A stretch of DNA of 64,000 nucleotides from Symbiodinium sp. CCMP2592 (taxonomy: Eukaryota; Sar; Dinophyceae; Suessiales; Symbiodiniaceae). Shown here in pieces: positions 63,957 through 64,000 of this stretch; the first letter of the stretch is position 1, and the number at the start of each line of letters is the position of its first letter. Below the pieces are notes generated by a model. It saw only the letters and a program-made list of their open reading frames with translations, made no database searches and was not told the origin of the DNA. A program made the position numbers and the translations under genes. The stretch spans positions 62,001-126,000 of the forward strand of contig CAJNDT010002002.1 of the NCBI GenBank assembly GCA_905221615.1. The letters are read 5' to 3'.

Positions 63957-64000
63957 GTTGAATCCAACACCCTAAACTCTCCAGCATTCGTGTACTATTA

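Noticed and set aside
1-64000. CRISPR-like array among the short repeats
   Set aside because: Repeat spacing is irregular, the units are palindromic elements with 2-bp duplications, and the organism is eukaryotic. No cas genes.
1-64000. Spliced-leader RNA gene, 5S or other rRNA genes
   Set aside because: I looked for the leader core TTTTGGCTCAAG and for rRNA-like stretches and saw none.

Overview
The window looks like nuclear DNA of a dinoflagellate, most likely of the Symbiodiniaceae. Two things point there. TTTAGGG/CCCTAAA telomere-type words, perfect and decayed, fill almost everything from about 4.3 kb to the right end. The only full-length gene I am sure of (62194-63672, +) is a ubiquitin-like plus RCC1-repeat protein whose repeat unit (FAAILGDGSVVTWG...FGGDSSAVQ..L.NVQQIQAS) I recognise from Symbiodinium gene models. 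No prokaryotic operon, tRNA, rRNA, CRISPR array or intact autonomous transposon was seen.

Layout. 1-4.3 kb is a distinct block: nearly free of telomere words, with degenerate palindromic and tandem repeats at 280-1060 and no recognisable protein. From 4.3 to 64 kb the sequence is a mosaic of three materials: (1) telomere-like tracts, including a 117-bp dimeric higher-order array at 37441-38155; (2) about 90 short foldback (MITE-like) elements of 90-140 bp, palindromic over nearly their whole length, falling into at least 14 families that I name PF-A to PF-N plus single-copy forms; (3) short non-repetitive islands of 40-250 bp. Several islands are open in one frame and bounded by AG| and |GT signals, so they are best read as small exons of + strand genes whose introns consist of materials 1 and 2.

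The best split-gene evidence is on the + strand: three exons ending at 8463; exons at 24319, 25059 and 26831 ending at 26955; a chain from 27491 to 31474 and a gene end at 36652-36941; and scattered exons from 38426 to 57651. All are low to moderate confidence. Short islands are often open in several frames and no homology search could be run. A shared + orientation would suit the unidirectional gene arrays known in dinoflagellates, and the complete gene at 62 kb has the same orientation.

The most unusual signal is a shared module (GGATCTATAAGGGATC / CCTTTAAAGGAACC words, usually ending in TTTAGGG). It sits between a partial extra copy of an element end and the complete element, in at least five foldback families with unrelated ends. 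Copies with and without the module can be compared inside the window. There are also six nested insertions with readable junctions, a foldback element split by a 249-bp exon-like insert, and exon candidates whose splice sites lie at foldback ends, which suggests intron formation by these elements (introners).
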